Shown in pieces: positions 36,311 through 45,371 of a DNA stretch of 64,000 nucleotides (position 1 is its first letter; each line of letters opens with the position of its first letter). Under the pieces are notes generated by a model. The model was not told the DNA's origin and made no database searches. It saw nothing but the letters and a program-made list of their open reading frames with translations. A program made the translations under genes and the position numbers. The stretch is from Arthrobacter pigmenti (lineage in GTDB: Bacteria; Actinomycetota; Actinomycetes; Actinomycetales; Micrococcaceae), in contig NZ_JAATJL010000001.1 in NCBI RefSeq assembly GCF_011927905.1, forward strand, positions 2,542,001 through 2,606,000, written 5' to 3'.

Positions 36311-37006
36311 TCACACGCCGAGCTGGGCACATGCTTCGTCGTAGCGGTCCAGTGCGATCTGCGCGAGCATTACTTCCGGAAGGAGTGGGTCCGTCACTAC
36401 GCTCGCACCCGCCTTCGAGAGCTGGTCATGGAAGTAGCCCGGCGCCAGGAGGTAGGAGGCGATCGCGGGCGCGGCGCCGTCGTCGTGCAGTTCCTGAACA
36501 GCCTCGGGGACCGACGGCCTGGCGCTCGCTCCGTAACCTGCGAGGATCCGGCCCGTGCGCAGTTCCGCGAGCTGTTCCAGAAGCTTGCTCACGTCTTCAG
36601 CCGCGGAAGGATCCGACGAGCCCGCGGCAGCCAGTACGACGGCGGCACCCGCCTCCACGCCCGCTTCCTCCAGGCGCTGCTGGAGCAGCTTCGCCAGCCG
36701 CGGGTCCGGTCCGAGAGGCGCTGAAGCAACGGTTCCAGGACGGCCGGCAACCGCCTCGGCAATGTCCACTTTCACGTGATAACCCACGGACAGCAGCAGC
36801 GGCACGATGACCGCGGGCCCGTCCGGAAGGGCAGCCACCACGTCCGGAAGATCGGGCTGCTGGACATCAACGTAGGCTTCACGGATGTCCAACCCGGGTC
36901 TTAGCAACCGCATCTCATCGCGCATGCGGTTGACGGCTGCCTGTCCCTCGGTGCTGCTAGTGCCATGGGAGCAGGCAACCAGGACGGGATGCTCATGTGT
37001 CTGCAT
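36311..37006 (-). CDS. Sirohydrochlorin chelatase family protein (CbiX/SirB type)
   Basis: A 231-residue protein with the duplicated CbiX fold. The metal-binding His is in LVACSHGT near residue 14, and a second block (VLAAAGSSDPSAAED) starts the C-terminal half. It would insert Fe2+ (or Co2+) into sirohydrochlorin for siroheme. ATG at 37006 was chosen over a 20-codon extension. It is upstream of cysI on the same strand, 104 bp apart, consistent with supply of cofactor. Confidence 0.87.
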   Translation of the reverse strand: MQTHEHPVLVACSHGTSSTEGQAAVNRMRDEMRLLRPGLDIREAYVDVQQPDLPDVVAALPDGPAVIVPLLLSVGYHVKVDIAEAVAGRPGTVASAPLGPDPRLAKLLQQRLEEAGVEAGAAVVLAAAGSSDPSAAEDVSKLLEQLAELRTGRILAGYGASARPSVPEAVQELHDDGAAPAIASYLLAPGYFHDQLSKAGASVVTDPLLPEVMLAQIALDRYDEACAQLGV

Positions 37007-37078
37007 GCTGGCAATTGAAGCACCCGCTAGGCAACAATTGACAGTTGTGTCCCGTGCCGCCCCCAACCGGAAGCTCCC

Positions 37079-37717
37079 ATGAACGCCGCGCTGATCCTCG
37101 ACCTGTTCGGCGTCTTCTTCTTCGCGGTGTCCGGATCGCTGCTTGCTGCACGCAAAGGCTTTGATCTCGTGGGATCGCTGCTGTTGGCCTGTCTTGTTTC
37201 ACTGGGCGGCGGCGTGGCACGGGACGTCATCATCGGCGTCGTGCCCGTGGCCTTCTCCAACCCGCTCTACCTTGCGCCGCCCCTGCTGGCCACGTCGCTG
37301 GTGTACTTCTTGTTCTCCCGGCTTGAGAAGGTCAGCAAACTCCTGGTCCTGTTCGACGCCGGTGGGCTGGCTCTCTTCTGCATCGTCGGTGCGCTGAAAG
37401 CTGTTGATGCCGGCCTGAACCCTGTGGCGGCGGTACTGCTCGGCGTGACGACCGCCGTCGGGGGCGGCCTCCTGCGCGACGTCGTTGCGAACGAAGTTCC
37501 ACAACTGTTCAATCCGGGCGACATCTATGCCCTTCCCGCATTCCTCGGCGCCGCCCTGACCGTGGTCCTTGCGAAGCTGGACTGGTTCAACGTGCTGACA
37601 GGCGTGGCCGTCGCGGGCCTGGTATTCCTGCTGCGCGTCCTGGCATGGCGTGCCGGCTGGCAGGCGCCACTGGCCACACGGGTGCCACGGCAATTCAGGC
37701 CCCCGCGGGAGGGATAG
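37079..37717 (+). CDS. TRIC/UPF0126 family membrane protein
   Basis: A 212-residue protein with seven predicted membrane segments and two GG-containing repeats: LVSLGGGVARDVIIG and TTAVGGGLLRDVVAN. These are the hallmark of the trimeric intracellular cation channel-like prokaryotic family. GGAAGC precedes the ATG. Divergent from the chelatase gene with a 72-bp gap. Likely a monovalent cation channel; no specific ligand can be given. Confidence 0.87.
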   Translation: MNAALILDLFGVFFFAVSGSLLAARKGFDLVGSLLLACLVSLGGGVARDVIIGVVPVAFSNPLYLAPPLLATSLVYFLFSRLEKVSKLLVLFDAGGLALFCIVGALKAVDAGLNPVAAVLLGVTTAVGGGLLRDVVANEVPQLFNPGDIYALPAFLGAALTVVLAKLDWFNVLTGVAVAGLVFLLRVLAWRAGWQAPLATRVPRQFRPPREG

Positions 37718-37753
37718 GATTACAGCATCCCCCTACCTTCACCTGGAGCCACT

Positions 37754-38182
37754 GTGACCGAGCTGTTCCTGGATAAATTCCGCGCCCTCGTGCCCACCTA
37801 CTTCGACGAGCCCTGGGTCGCTGAAGACGGGCTTTCCGAAAACGAACTGGCGGAGATGCGTCAGGACCAGGACTTCCCGCTTCCGCTGGCGCTGCGCGAG
37901 TTCTACCTCGCCGTCGGTGCGGCCGAGGACATCATGGAAGCGTTCCACTACGTCTGGGACCCGGACGAGCTTGAGATCGAGGACGGCTACCTGCTCTTCA
38001 TGGAAGACGTGGACGAGAAGTTCGTGTGGGGCATCCGCGCTGACCAGCTGAGCGTCCCCGATCCCATCGTGTGGCGCCGAAACAATGCCCGCGCCTCCTG
38101 GAAGAACGAGGAAGGCACCTTCAGCGAATTCATGCTGGATATGTTCGAGTGGGTGTTTGAAGACGACGTTGAGGCGGAATGA
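37754..38182 (+). CDS. SMI1/KNR4 (SUKH)-like protein
   Basis: A 142-residue acidic protein; LPLALREFYLAVG, GYLLFMEDVDEKFVWGI and PIVWRRNNARASWKNEEGTFSEFML follow the SMI1/KNR4 pattern. The SUKH superfamily includes toxin-immunity proteins, but no toxin gene is nearby, so an immunity role is unproven. GTG start after GGAG. Its stop overlaps the HIT protein ATG (ATGA), indicating co-expression. Confidence 0.6.
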   Translation: MTELFLDKFRALVPTYFDEPWVAEDGLSENELAEMRQDQDFPLPLALREFYLAVGAAEDIMEAFHYVWDPDELEIEDGYLLFMEDVDEKFVWGIRADQLSVPDPIVWRRNNARASWKNEEGTFSEFMLDMFEWVFEDDVEAE

Positions 38183-38652
38183 ACTGGGTCCGCCACGCCC
38201 CTGAGGGGTACGAGTGCCCGTTCTGTGATCTCGCCTCCGGTGAGTTCAGGTTTGAGTCCAACCTCTGCGAGCCCGGCGACCTGATCTACTCCGATGAGCT
38301 TGTCCTGGCCTTCATCGCCTCCCACGGATTCGAACCCCACCCCGGCCACGTCCTGGTGATCCCGCGGGCGCACTACGAACTGTTGTATGAACTGCCCGAC
38401 GACGTCGCCGGCCGCATCATGACCGTCAGCCGCGACATGGCGATCGCCATCAAACGCGCCTGGAACCCGGACGGCGTTTCAACCCGCCAGCACAACGAGC
38501 CGGCAGGCAGCCAGCACGTCTGGCACTACCACCAGCACATACTTCCCCGCTGGCACAAGGACGGCTTCTACTTCACGCCCAAGCGTCCGATCGTGGATCG
38601 GGCGGTGCGGGCGCGGAAAGCAGCGGAGCTTCGAGCTGCACTGGATTCCTGA
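38179..38652 (+). CDS. HIT family nucleotide-binding protein
   Basis: A 157-residue HIT-like protein with the histidine triad HVWHYHQHILP (H-x-H-x2-H... as H-V-W-H-Y-H-Q-H) near residues 113-121 and an N-terminal CPFCDLASGEF pair (C-x2-C) that may bind zinc. HIT proteins hydrolyse nucleoside phosphoramidates or diadenosine polyphosphates; substrate not assignable. Overlaps the SUKH-like gene by 4 bases. Confidence 0.9.
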   Translation: MNWVRHAPEGYECPFCDLASGEFRFESNLCEPGDLIYSDELVLAFIASHGFEPHPGHVLVIPRAHYELLYELPDDVAGRIMTVSRDMAIAIKRAWNPDGVSTRQHNEPAGSQHVWHYHQHILPRWHKDGFYFTPKRPIVDRAVRARKAAELRAALDS

Positions 38653-38693
38653 GTTCCCCCTCGGGCTCGGGTTCACGGTGCGCCGAGACCTGG

Positions 38694-39797
38694 CTAGACG
38701 TCGCGGCTGACGACAGCCTGCGCGAAGCTCGCCAGCGCCTGTTTCACGGTGGTGTCGGGCAGCGGATCCAGCGCGGCGACGGCGTCGTCAGCCCACTGTT
38801 GTGCAACCGCCCAGGCCTCCTGGGTTGCCGGGTGCTCACGAAGGGCAGAGACCGCCTCAGCCAGGGCCTCATCCGAGGTGAGGTCCCCGTCCACCAGGGC
38901 GAGCACCCGCACAGCGGATTCGTCGCCGGAAGTGGCCGCCTGCCGCAGTAGCAGCACCGGGAGAGTGGGAACGCCTTCCCGCAGGTCCGTGCCTGGTGAT
39001 TTGCCGGACTTCACCTTCAGCCCGGTGACGTCAATGACGTCGTCGGCCAGTTGGAATGCCACGCCGACCTTCTCGCCGTACGAGACCATGACGTCGACAG
39101 CTGACGCCGGCGCATCCGCGAAGATTGCACCGAGCTGACCCGAGGCTGCGACCAGCGAACCGGTCTTGTCAGCGATGACCGAAAGATAATGCGCTACCGG
39201 GTCCTCGCCGTCCTGTGGCCCCACGGTCTCATGCAGCTGCCCAAGGCACAACCGCTCGAAAGTACGGGCCTGGATCCCGAGGGCGCGGCTTCCCAGTTCG
39301 GAGACCAGAATCGACGCCCGTGCGAAGATCAGGTCTCCGGTCAGGATCGCAACGGAGTTTCCCCACACCTCGTGCGCGGTCGGAGCGCCGCGGCGGTAAG
39401 GCGCGGAGTCCATGACGTCGTCGTGATAGAGGGTGGCGAGGTGGGTCAATTCGACGACGACGGCGGCAACCACCACCTCCGGCCTCGTTGCGTTCCCGAG
39501 GTGGGAGGCGAGGATGGTCAGCAGCGGACGGATTCGCTTGCCACCGGCTTCGACGAGGTGGCGGGACGTTGCATCGGCGAGCGGGTCGGAGTTGGCGATC
39601 GCCTCACGCAGCTGCTTCTCGACCTTCGCAAGGCATGTTGACACTGCCGGACCGAGTTGGGGGTCCTCCGCAATCAGCGCAAAGCCGGCAGGCAGTCGCA
39701 AACCAGTGGCGATGACGCCGGTGGAAGTATCCATCTCGTCGACGATCGGACGCGGATGGCCGGCGCTGGTCCAGCTGCTGTGGGAGGAATCCGTCAT
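38694..39797 (-). CDS. Polyprenyl diphosphate synthase for menaquinone side chain
   Basis: A 367-residue all-trans prenyltransferase. The first Asp-rich motif is LYHDDVMDSAPYRRG (DDVMD at 126-130) and the second is QLADDVIDVTG. It condenses IPP units onto an allylic diphosphate to give a long-chain (hepta- to nona-) prenyl diphosphate. Neighbours MenJ-like reductase and MenG tie it to menaquinone. A 216-bp tandem repeat lies just upstream of the ATG. Chain length cannot be read from the sequence. Confidence 0.9.
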   Translation of the reverse strand: MTDSSHSSWTSAGHPRPIVDEMDTSTGVIATGLRLPAGFALIAEDPQLGPAVSTCLAKVEKQLREAIANSDPLADATSRHLVEAGGKRIRPLLTILASHLGNATRPEVVVAAVVVELTHLATLYHDDVMDSAPYRRGAPTAHEVWGNSVAILTGDLIFARASILVSELGSRALGIQARTFERLCLGQLHETVGPQDGEDPVAHYLSVIADKTGSLVAASGQLGAIFADAPASAVDVMVSYGEKVGVAFQLADDVIDVTGLKVKSGKSPGTDLREGVPTLPVLLLRQAATSGDESAVRVLALVDGDLTSDEALAEAVSALREHPATQEAWAVAQQWADDAVAALDPLPDTTVKQALASFAQAVVSRDV

Positions 39798-39808
39798 GTG
39801 CCTAAGCC

Positions 39809-40024
39809 TATCGGCAGGGCCCCTACTTGAGCGCCAGCGAAAGTTGGGGGGCCGGTAGGCGCTATCGGCAGGGCCCCTACTTGAGCGCCAGCGAAAGTTG
39901 GGGGGCCGGTAGGCGCTATCGGCAGGGCCCCTACTTGAGCGCCAGCGAAAGTTGGGGGGCCGGTAGGCGCTATCGGCAGGGCCCCTACTTGAGCGCCAGC
40001 GAAAGTTGGGGGGCCGGTAGGCAC
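39809..40024. repeat. Four tandem 54-bp units with hairpin potential
   Basis: Four essentially identical copies of a 54-bp unit start at 39809, 39863, 39917 and 39971; one base differs at the end of the fourth, and a few bases of a fifth follow. Each contains GGGCCCCTACTT and AAGTTGGGGGGCC, able to pair as an imperfect hairpin. The array sits 11 bp upstream of the polyprenyl synthase ATG. Frames through it give an 18-residue repeat peptide, an artefact of 54 = 3 x 18. Confidence 0.9.
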
Positions 40025-40048
40025 TATCGGTGGAGGAACGTGGGAACT

Positions 40049-40101
40049 TTCGTGCAGCTCAGGTGAGCCGATGGCGTCGGAAGCCCCCGTAGCTGCACGA
40101 A
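40049..40101. terminator. Palindromic element family A, copy 2
   Basis: Arms TTCGTGCAGCT (40049-40059) and AGCTGCACGAA (40091-40101), identical to the arms at 23722 apart from the last base, with a 31-bp centre. Placed 3' of the MenJ-like gene, as a transcript end would be. Confidence 0.7.
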
Positions 40102-40108
40102 TCTAGCC

Positions 40109-41377
40109 CTACTGGTTGCCGGTCGCCGGTACCAAGCCCTCAAGAACCCGGATGACCCGGTCCTCAAAGCCTTTCCCCTGCGTATCCGTCAGGTTGGCGA
40201 GCATCCGCACAACGAACCGCATCAGCACGGGAATCGGCATGCCCGTCCGCAGCGCCAGCCGCAGGATCGCCGGCTTGCCGATCAGGGCAGCGAAGACACG
40301 GCCGAGCGTGAAGTGGCTCCCCCAGGAATCGCGGATTAAGCCCGCGTAACCGGACAGCACGTTGTCCCGGGCAAGGCCCGGCGCAACCGCCATGGCACGT
40401 TCGATGAACTCCGCAGCGTACCTGGCCGATTCCATCGCATAGGAAATGCCCTCACCGTTGAACGGCGACACCATCCCGCCGGCATCCCCCAGCAGCAACA
40501 ATCCGGGCTGATAGTGCGGCGTCCGGTTGAACCCCATGGGCAGCGCAGCGCCGCGGATCTCGCCCTCCTGGTTTTCCTCGGAGAACCCCCATTCGGCCGG
40601 CATTCCGGCGGTCCAGTCCCGCAGCACCTGCTTGTAGTCCAGCTTGCCGAACGATGCAGAGGAATTCAGGATCCCCAGCCCCACGTTCGATGTGCCGTCT
40701 CCCACGCCGAACACCCAGCCGTACCCGGGCAGCGGCTTCCCGGTGGCATCCGGCAGCTCAAGCCAGCCCTCCATCCACGGGTCCTCGTGGCGCGGGCTGT
40801 TGAAGTACGTCCGCACGGCCACACCAAGGGGCCGGTCATCCCGCTTGGCCATGCCGAGGCTCACGGCCGTCCGCGTGGAGTTGCCGTCCGCCGCCAGCAC
40901 GACGTCGGCCGTGAAGGTCTTCTTCTCGCCGGTACGCCTCCCGTCGGGACCAAGCACATTGACGACGACGCCGGTCACCCGCCCGGTCTTGTCCCGCACC
41001 GCTTCGGTGACGGAGTGTCCCTCCAGAATCTGCGCACCGGCCGAGCGCGCGTGCGCGGCCAGCTGCTCATCGAAGCCAAACCGGGTTCGGACCAGCCCGT
41101 AGGACGGGAAGTCGGAAAGCTCGGGCCACGGCATCTCGACAGTGCGTCCGCCGGCGATGAGTCGCAGCCCCTTGTTACGCCGCCACCCCAGTTCCTCGCC
41201 GTGGGGCAGGCTCAACAGTTGGATCTCCCGCGCCGCCCGTGGCGTGAAGCCATCGCCGCACACCTTTTCACGCGGGAAGAAAGTCTTCTCGAGAACAGTG
41301 GTTTCGATGCCGGCCGCAGCCAGGTAGTACGCAGCGGTGGAACCAGCGGGTCCAGCGCCGAGGATGAGGACTGACAC
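40109..41377 (-). CDS. Geranylgeranyl reductase family flavoprotein, MenJ-like
   Basis: A 422-residue FAD protein: LILGAGPAGSTAAYYLAAAG at the start, EKTFFPREKVCGDGFTPRAAREI, and a later LLLGDAGGMVSPFNGEGISYAMESARYAAE FAD block. The family saturates isoprene units; MenJ of mycobacteria reduces one double bond in the menaquinone tail and lies in a comparable cluster with menG and a prenyl synthase. GTG start follows the menG stop directly. Specific menaquinone role is inferred from context. Confidence 0.85.
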   Translation of the reverse strand: MSVLILGAGPAGSTAAYYLAAAGIETTVLEKTFFPREKVCGDGFTPRAAREIQLLSLPHGEELGWRRNKGLRLIAGGRTVEMPWPELSDFPSYGLVRTRFGFDEQLAAHARSAGAQILEGHSVTEAVRDKTGRVTGVVVNVLGPDGRRTGEKKTFTADVVLAADGNSTRTAVSLGMAKRDDRPLGVAVRTYFNSPRHEDPWMEGWLELPDATGKPLPGYGWVFGVGDGTSNVGLGILNSSASFGKLDYKQVLRDWTAGMPAEWGFSEENQEGEIRGAALPMGFNRTPHYQPGLLLLGDAGGMVSPFNGEGISYAMESARYAAEFIERAMAVAPGLARDNVLSGYAGLIRDSWGSHFTLGRVFAALIGKPAILRLALRTGMPIPVLMRFVVRMLANLTDTQGKGFEDRVIRVLEGLVPATGNQ

Positions 41378-42142
41378 TTAGTTGGCAGCCCTGCTGCTGC
41401 GCCGCCGTCCGCGCGTCTGGGAGGCGGCCGCCGTCGTCGTAATGGCGCCCTCCGGCTTGGTGGCACGGTGTACGGCTACGATGCCGCCGTTGAGGTTGCG
41501 GTACGCAACCGAATCCCAGCCGCTTCCGCTGATCCAGGCGGCGAGTTGGTCCTGGTTGGGCCAGGCGCGGATGGACTCGGCGAGGTAGACGTATGCGTCC
41601 GGGTTGGAGCTGACCTTCGTGGCGATGGCGGGGAGCGCGCGCATGAGGTACTCGGTATACATGGTGCGCCAGAGTGCAATGGTGGGCTGCGAGAACTCGG
41701 CGATGACCAGCCGGCCGCCTGGCTTGGTCACGCGCAGCATCTCCTCAAGCGCCCTGGTGGGTTTGTCCACGTTGCGCAGGCCGAAGGAGATGGTGCAGGC
41801 GTCGAAGGAGTTGTCGGCGAAGGGGAGGTTGGTGGCGTCGCCTGCGATGAAGTCGATATCCGGCCGGCGGCGCTTGCCTACGCGCAACATTCCGAGTGAG
41901 AAATCACACGCTACGACGTTCACTCCCGCGTCAGCGAACGGCTCACTGGAGGTTCCTGTCCCGGCCGCGAGGTCCAGCACCCGGTCACCGGGCTTGGCAT
42001 CGACGGCCTCGACCACGATGCGCCGCCAACGGTGTGTTTGCCCTAGCGAGAGCACGTCATTCACGACGTCATACTTGGGCGCCACGTCGTCAAACATGGC
42101 CGCAACTTCGTCGGGACGCTTATCCAGCGATGCTCGATTCAC
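41378..42142 (-). CDS. menG: Demethylmenaquinone methyltransferase
   Basis: A 254-residue SAM methyltransferase with [19 protein letters not shown] (motif I) and [23 protein letters not shown], typical of MenG/UbiE. It methylates demethylmenaquinone in the last step of menaquinone synthesis. GTG start. C-terminal basic Ala/Arg tail. Divergent from menF over 95 bp, so both could share a control region. Confidence 0.95.
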   Translation of the reverse strand: MNRASLDKRPDEVAAMFDDVAPKYDVVNDVLSLGQTHRWRRIVVEAVDAKPGDRVLDLAAGTGTSSEPFADAGVNVVACDFSLGMLRVGKRRRPDIDFIAGDATNLPFADNSFDACTISFGLRNVDKPTRALEEMLRVTKPGGRLVIAEFSQPTIALWRTMYTEYLMRALPAIATKVSSNPDAYVYLAESIRAWPNQDQLAAWISGSGWDSVAYRNLNGGIVAVHRATKPEGAITTTAAASQTRGRRRSSRAAN

Positions 42143-42237
42143 TTCGCTATTGTCTCAAACATTGCACTGCACCCCCAATCACGGCAGAAACGGGCCCGAT
42201 CCAGACCTGAGCGCGGACGGGAGTACGCTAATGCATC

Positions 42238-43590
42238 ATGAGCAATCCGTCCCCTGCCGCAGTGGCGACGCCGCTGACCCAGGCGCCGGCGCTCCGCAGC
42301 ATCACCTTTGAGCGGGGCGATCTCGAGCTCAGCACGGGCCTGCTCGACTACGTGATCCGCAATGACGTACACACCTGGATCCGCCGTGGCGGTGGCCTCG
42401 TTGGCTTCGGTGAGGTTGCCCGCTTCACCACCTCCGGGCCCGGCCGGTTCGCCGAAGGGCAGCAATGGTGGCGCGAGGTGATCGCCGCCGCCGACGTCGT
42501 CGACCCCCTTGCCCGGCCCGGTACCGGACTGTTGGCTTTCGGTTCGTTCGCCTTCTCCAAAACCTCACGCCACCCCTCGCGCCTGATCGTGCCGAAGATC
42601 ATTGTGGGCAGCCGGGATGGCAAAAGCTGGCTGACCTACATCACCGACGACGACGGCGCGGAGCTGAGTCCCGCTGCAGCGGAGACGGCTCTGGCCTCCT
42701 TTCTGGACGACGTCGAACCCGAGCGGAAGCCGTCTCAGGAAGACCGGCTGGCCCCCGGCATCCTCACCGAGGAACAGTGGATGACGGCGGTAAGCCGCGG
42801 TGTTGCCCACATTCGTGATGGGGAGCTGAGCAAACTGGTGCTCGCCCGTGATGTAGTGGCTGAGCTGGGATCGCCCATCTCAACGGCCCAGGTGCTCCGC
42901 GAACTCGCCGTGCGGTATTCGGACTGCTGGACCTACTCGGTGGACGGCCTGATCGGTTCAACGCCGGAGATGCTCATCAAGGTCGAGGATCAGACGGCGC
43001 GCGCACGCGTCCTGGCCGGAACCCTGGACCGTTCCTCGGCCCCGGCCGGTGAAGCCGGGTACGCCGACCGAGTTCTCGCCGGGTCCGAGAAGCAGCAGCA
43101 TGAGCATGAAATCGCGATCGATTCCCTCACCCGCCAGCTCGAGCCGTTCACCCGCACCATGACCTCACACAGCGAACCCTTCGTGCTGGAACTGCCGAAC
43201 GTCTGGCACCTCGCCTCCGACGTCACCGCCGAATTGGCGCCCGACGGCGAGGGCCGGGTGCCGTCGTCGTTGGCCCTGGTCGAGGCGCTGCACCCGACCG
43301 CGGCCGTATGTGGTACGCCGACCACTGTGGCCGGCGAGCTGATCCGGGAACTTGAGCACCTGGAGCGCGGCCCATATGCGGGGCCGGTGGGCTGGATGGA
43401 CGCCGTAGGGAACGGCGAGTGGGGTATCGCGTTACGCGGCGCGGTCGTTGAAACACCCACCCGGGTGCGGATGTATGCCGGCTGCGGGATCGTGGAAGCA
43501 TCCCAGCCGACTGCCGAACTGGCCGAGACCTGGAGTAAGTTCCGGCCGATGATCGAGGCACTGGGCCTTCCCGTCCCATTACGGTATTGA
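42238..43590 (+). CDS. menF: Isochorismate synthase
   Basis: A 450-residue chorismate-binding enzyme. The C-terminal half carries LSKLVLARDV, LIGSTPEMLIKVE, ARVLAGTLDRS, HEIAIDSL, EALHPTAAVCGTP and GPYAGPVGWMDA, all expected of isochorismate synthases (MenF/EntC). It converts chorismate to isochorismate, first step of the menaquinone branch. TACGCT ends 8 bases before the ATG, a leaderless pattern. MenF rather than EntC because of the men neighbours. Confidence 0.92.
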   Translation: MSNPSPAAVATPLTQAPALRSITFERGDLELSTGLLDYVIRNDVHTWIRRGGGLVGFGEVARFTTSGPGRFAEGQQWWREVIAAADVVDPLARPGTGLLAFGSFAFSKTSRHPSRLIVPKIIVGSRDGKSWLTYITDDDGAELSPAAAETALASFLDDVEPERKPSQEDRLAPGILTEEQWMTAVSRGVAHIRDGELSKLVLARDVVAELGSPISTAQVLRELAVRYSDCWTYSVDGLIGSTPEMLIKVEDQTARARVLAGTLDRSSAPAGEAGYADRVLAGSEKQQHEHEIAIDSLTRQLEPFTRTMTSHSEPFVLELPNVWHLASDVTAELAPDGEGRVPSSLALVEALHPTAAVCGTPTTVAGELIRELEHLERGPYAGPVGWMDAVGNGEWGIALRGAVVETPTRVRMYAGCGIVEASQPTAELAETWSKFRPMIEALGLPVPLRY

Positions 43591-43712
43591 ATCTTTTCCA
43601 AGGACCGCTTGGTTACCAATAGGCAATACCTGTAGCCTGTGATGCACATCTCTATACAGCTAGAATCGTCCATGACGTTTCTTTACATCCCGTTCAAAGC
43701 TGAGGTATCTGC

Positions 43713-44504
43713 ATGTTCTCCAAGATCTCCAAGTCGCTTGCCGTTGTGGCAGTCGGCACGCTGGCTCTGACCGCGTGCGGCGGCGGAAACGAATCGGAAG
43801 GCGGCGCGGACAACCCGCTCGGCCTGGTCAACCCCGGAAGCCTTACGGTCTGCTCCGACATCCCCTACCCTCCCTTTGAGTTCGAGGAGAACGGCGAATA
43901 CACCGGCTTCGACATCGATCTGGTGCGTGCAATCGCCGAGGGCATGGAACTGGAACTCGCGATCGAGGATGTCGCGTTCGAACCTCTGCAGAGCGGGGCT
44001 TCATTCGCCGCCAACCAGTGCGACATCGGCGCGAGCGCAATCACCATCAACGAGGAGCGGCAGCAGAACCTCACGTTCTCGGACCCCTACTACGAGTCAT
44101 TGCAGTCGCTCCTGGTTCCTGCCGATTCGGACATCGCGAGCATCGAAGACCTCGCCGGCAAGTCCGTGGGCACCCAGCAGGGAACCACCGGCTACACCTA
44201 CACCGAAGAGAACGCGCCGGAAGGCACGGAGATTGTGCAGTTCCCCGGAGACGCGGAAATGTATGCCGCGATTCAGGCAGGCAGCATCGACGCCATCCTG
44301 CAGGATCTCCCTGTGAATATCGGGCACACCGAAGACGGCGCCTTCACCATCGCCGAGGAATACCCAACGGATGAGCAGTACGGATTCGCGATGTCCCTTG
44401 AGGGCTCCGAAGAACTGGTCGCCGCTATCAACGAGCAGCTCGCCGCGCTTCGTGAAGACGGCACCTACGACGAGATTTACAACACCTACTTCGAGGAGCA
44501 GTAA
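43713..44504 (+). CDS. Amino-acid ABC transporter substrate-binding lipoprotein
   Basis: A 263-residue precursor. The signal peptide ends at a lipobox LTAC with lipidated Cys22. The mature part has LTVCSDIPYPPFEFEENGEYTGFDIDL, the glutamine/lysine-type SBP_bac_3 signature, and TVGTQQGTTGYTYTEEN-like hinge. Binds a polar or basic amino acid such as glutamine or arginine. A hairpin separates it from the permease gene. Not menaquinone-related; the importer sits between menF and menD. Confidence 0.92.
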   Translation: MFSKISKSLAVVAVGTLALTACGGGNESEGGADNPLGLVNPGSLTVCSDIPYPPFEFEENGEYTGFDIDLVRAIAEGMELELAIEDVAFEPLQSGASFAANQCDIGASAITINEERQQNLTFSDPYYESLQSLLVPADSDIASIEDLAGKSVGTQQGTTGYTYTEENAPEGTEIVQFPGDAEMYAAIQAGSIDAILQDLPVNIGHTEDGAFTIAEEYPTDEQYGFAMSLEGSEELVAAINEQLAALREDGTYDEIYNTYFEEQ

Positions 44505-44518
44505 GCCTCACACGCCAA

Positions 44519-44546
44519 GCGGCAGTTCCCATTGTGGAACTGCCGC
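44519..44546. terminator. Intercistronic hairpin between binding-protein and permease genes
   Basis: Perfect 11-bp arms GCGGCAGTTCC (44519-44529) and GGAACTGCCGC (44536-44546) with a 6-bp loop. Such stems often reduce downstream transcription or stabilise the upstream mRNA, so that the binding protein is made in excess over the membrane parts. Confidence 0.6.
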
Positions 44547-44582
44547 TGTCGTGTCCACCTCCTGAAAGTTAGGTAGAAACAC

Positions 44583-45368
44583 GTGAAACCCTCAACCCGT
44601 AAACGGCTCTTTCAGGGCGTTCTGTATGCGGTCTTCATCATCGTTGTCGCCGTCGTGGTGCTTACCACCGACTGGGTAGTGATCCAGAACAACTTCTTCA
44701 ACCTAGAGGTTGCTGCGGAGACGTTCCCGGAGATCGTCACCATCGCGGCGAAAAACACCGTGCTGTACACAGCAATCGCCTTCGTCGGCGGCATGATCCT
44801 CGGTTTGGTCTTCGCCTTGATGAAGCTCTCACCGGTGCTGCCGTACCGCTGGTTCGCGACGGCGTACATCGAACTGTTCCGCGGACTGCCTGCCCTCCTG
44901 GTGATCTTCGGATTCGCCTACGGACTGCCGATCGCAACCGGTTGGCAACCCCCGGGCGGCAGCACCGGCGCCGGCCTGATTGCGCTGATGATCGTGTCCT
45001 CCGCATACATCGCCGAGACTCTCCGGGCCGGCATCGAAGCCGTACCCAAGGGTCAGGTCGAAGCCGCCCGGTCCTTGGGAATGCGCCCCTCCTGGACCAT
45101 GGTTTCAGTGGTGCTGCCACAGGCCTTCCGCATTGTCACTCCCCCGCTGACCAATGAGCTCGTCATCCTCATCAAGGACACCTCACTGCTGTTCATCGTC
45201 GGCATGGCGCTGGGCGAACGCGAACTCACCACCTTTGCCCGCGACGCCCTCACCACCCAGGCCAACTCAACCCCGCTGGTCCTGGCCGCTCTGCTGTACC
45301 TTGTCATCACGCTGCCGCTCACCCAGCTGGTCGCCAAACTGGAACGCCACAACAAGAGAGGCCGGTAG
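44583..45368 (+). CDS. Amino-acid ABC transporter permease
   Basis: A 261-residue His/Glu/Gln-type permease with five to six membrane helices and the EAA loop (RAGIEAVPKGQVEAARSLGMRPSWTMVSVVLPQAFRI). A GTG codon at the annotated start follows AGGTAG. It ends two bases before the ATPase gene start region, which makes a tight pair. Confidence 0.92.
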   Translation: MKPSTRKRLFQGVLYAVFIIVVAVVVLTTDWVVIQNNFFNLEVAAETFPEIVTIAAKNTVLYTAIAFVGGMILGLVFALMKLSPVLPYRWFATAYIELFRGLPALLVIFGFAYGLPIATGWQPPGGSTGAGLIALMIVSSAYIAETLRAGIEAVPKGQVEAARSLGMRPSWTMVSVVLPQAFRIVTPPLTNELVILIKDTSLLFIVGMALGERELTTFARDALTTQANSTPLVLAALLYLVITLPLTQLVAKLERHNKRGR

Positions 45369-45371
45369 ATC

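Noticed and set aside
39794-40024. Repeat peptide (18-residue units) on the minus strand over the tandem array
   Set aside because: The DNA period of 54 is a multiple of three, so any frame gives a repeating peptide; no ribosome site and it runs into a start region.
39809-40024. CRISPR-like array
   Set aside because: Units are directly adjacent with no unique spacers and no cas genes nearby.
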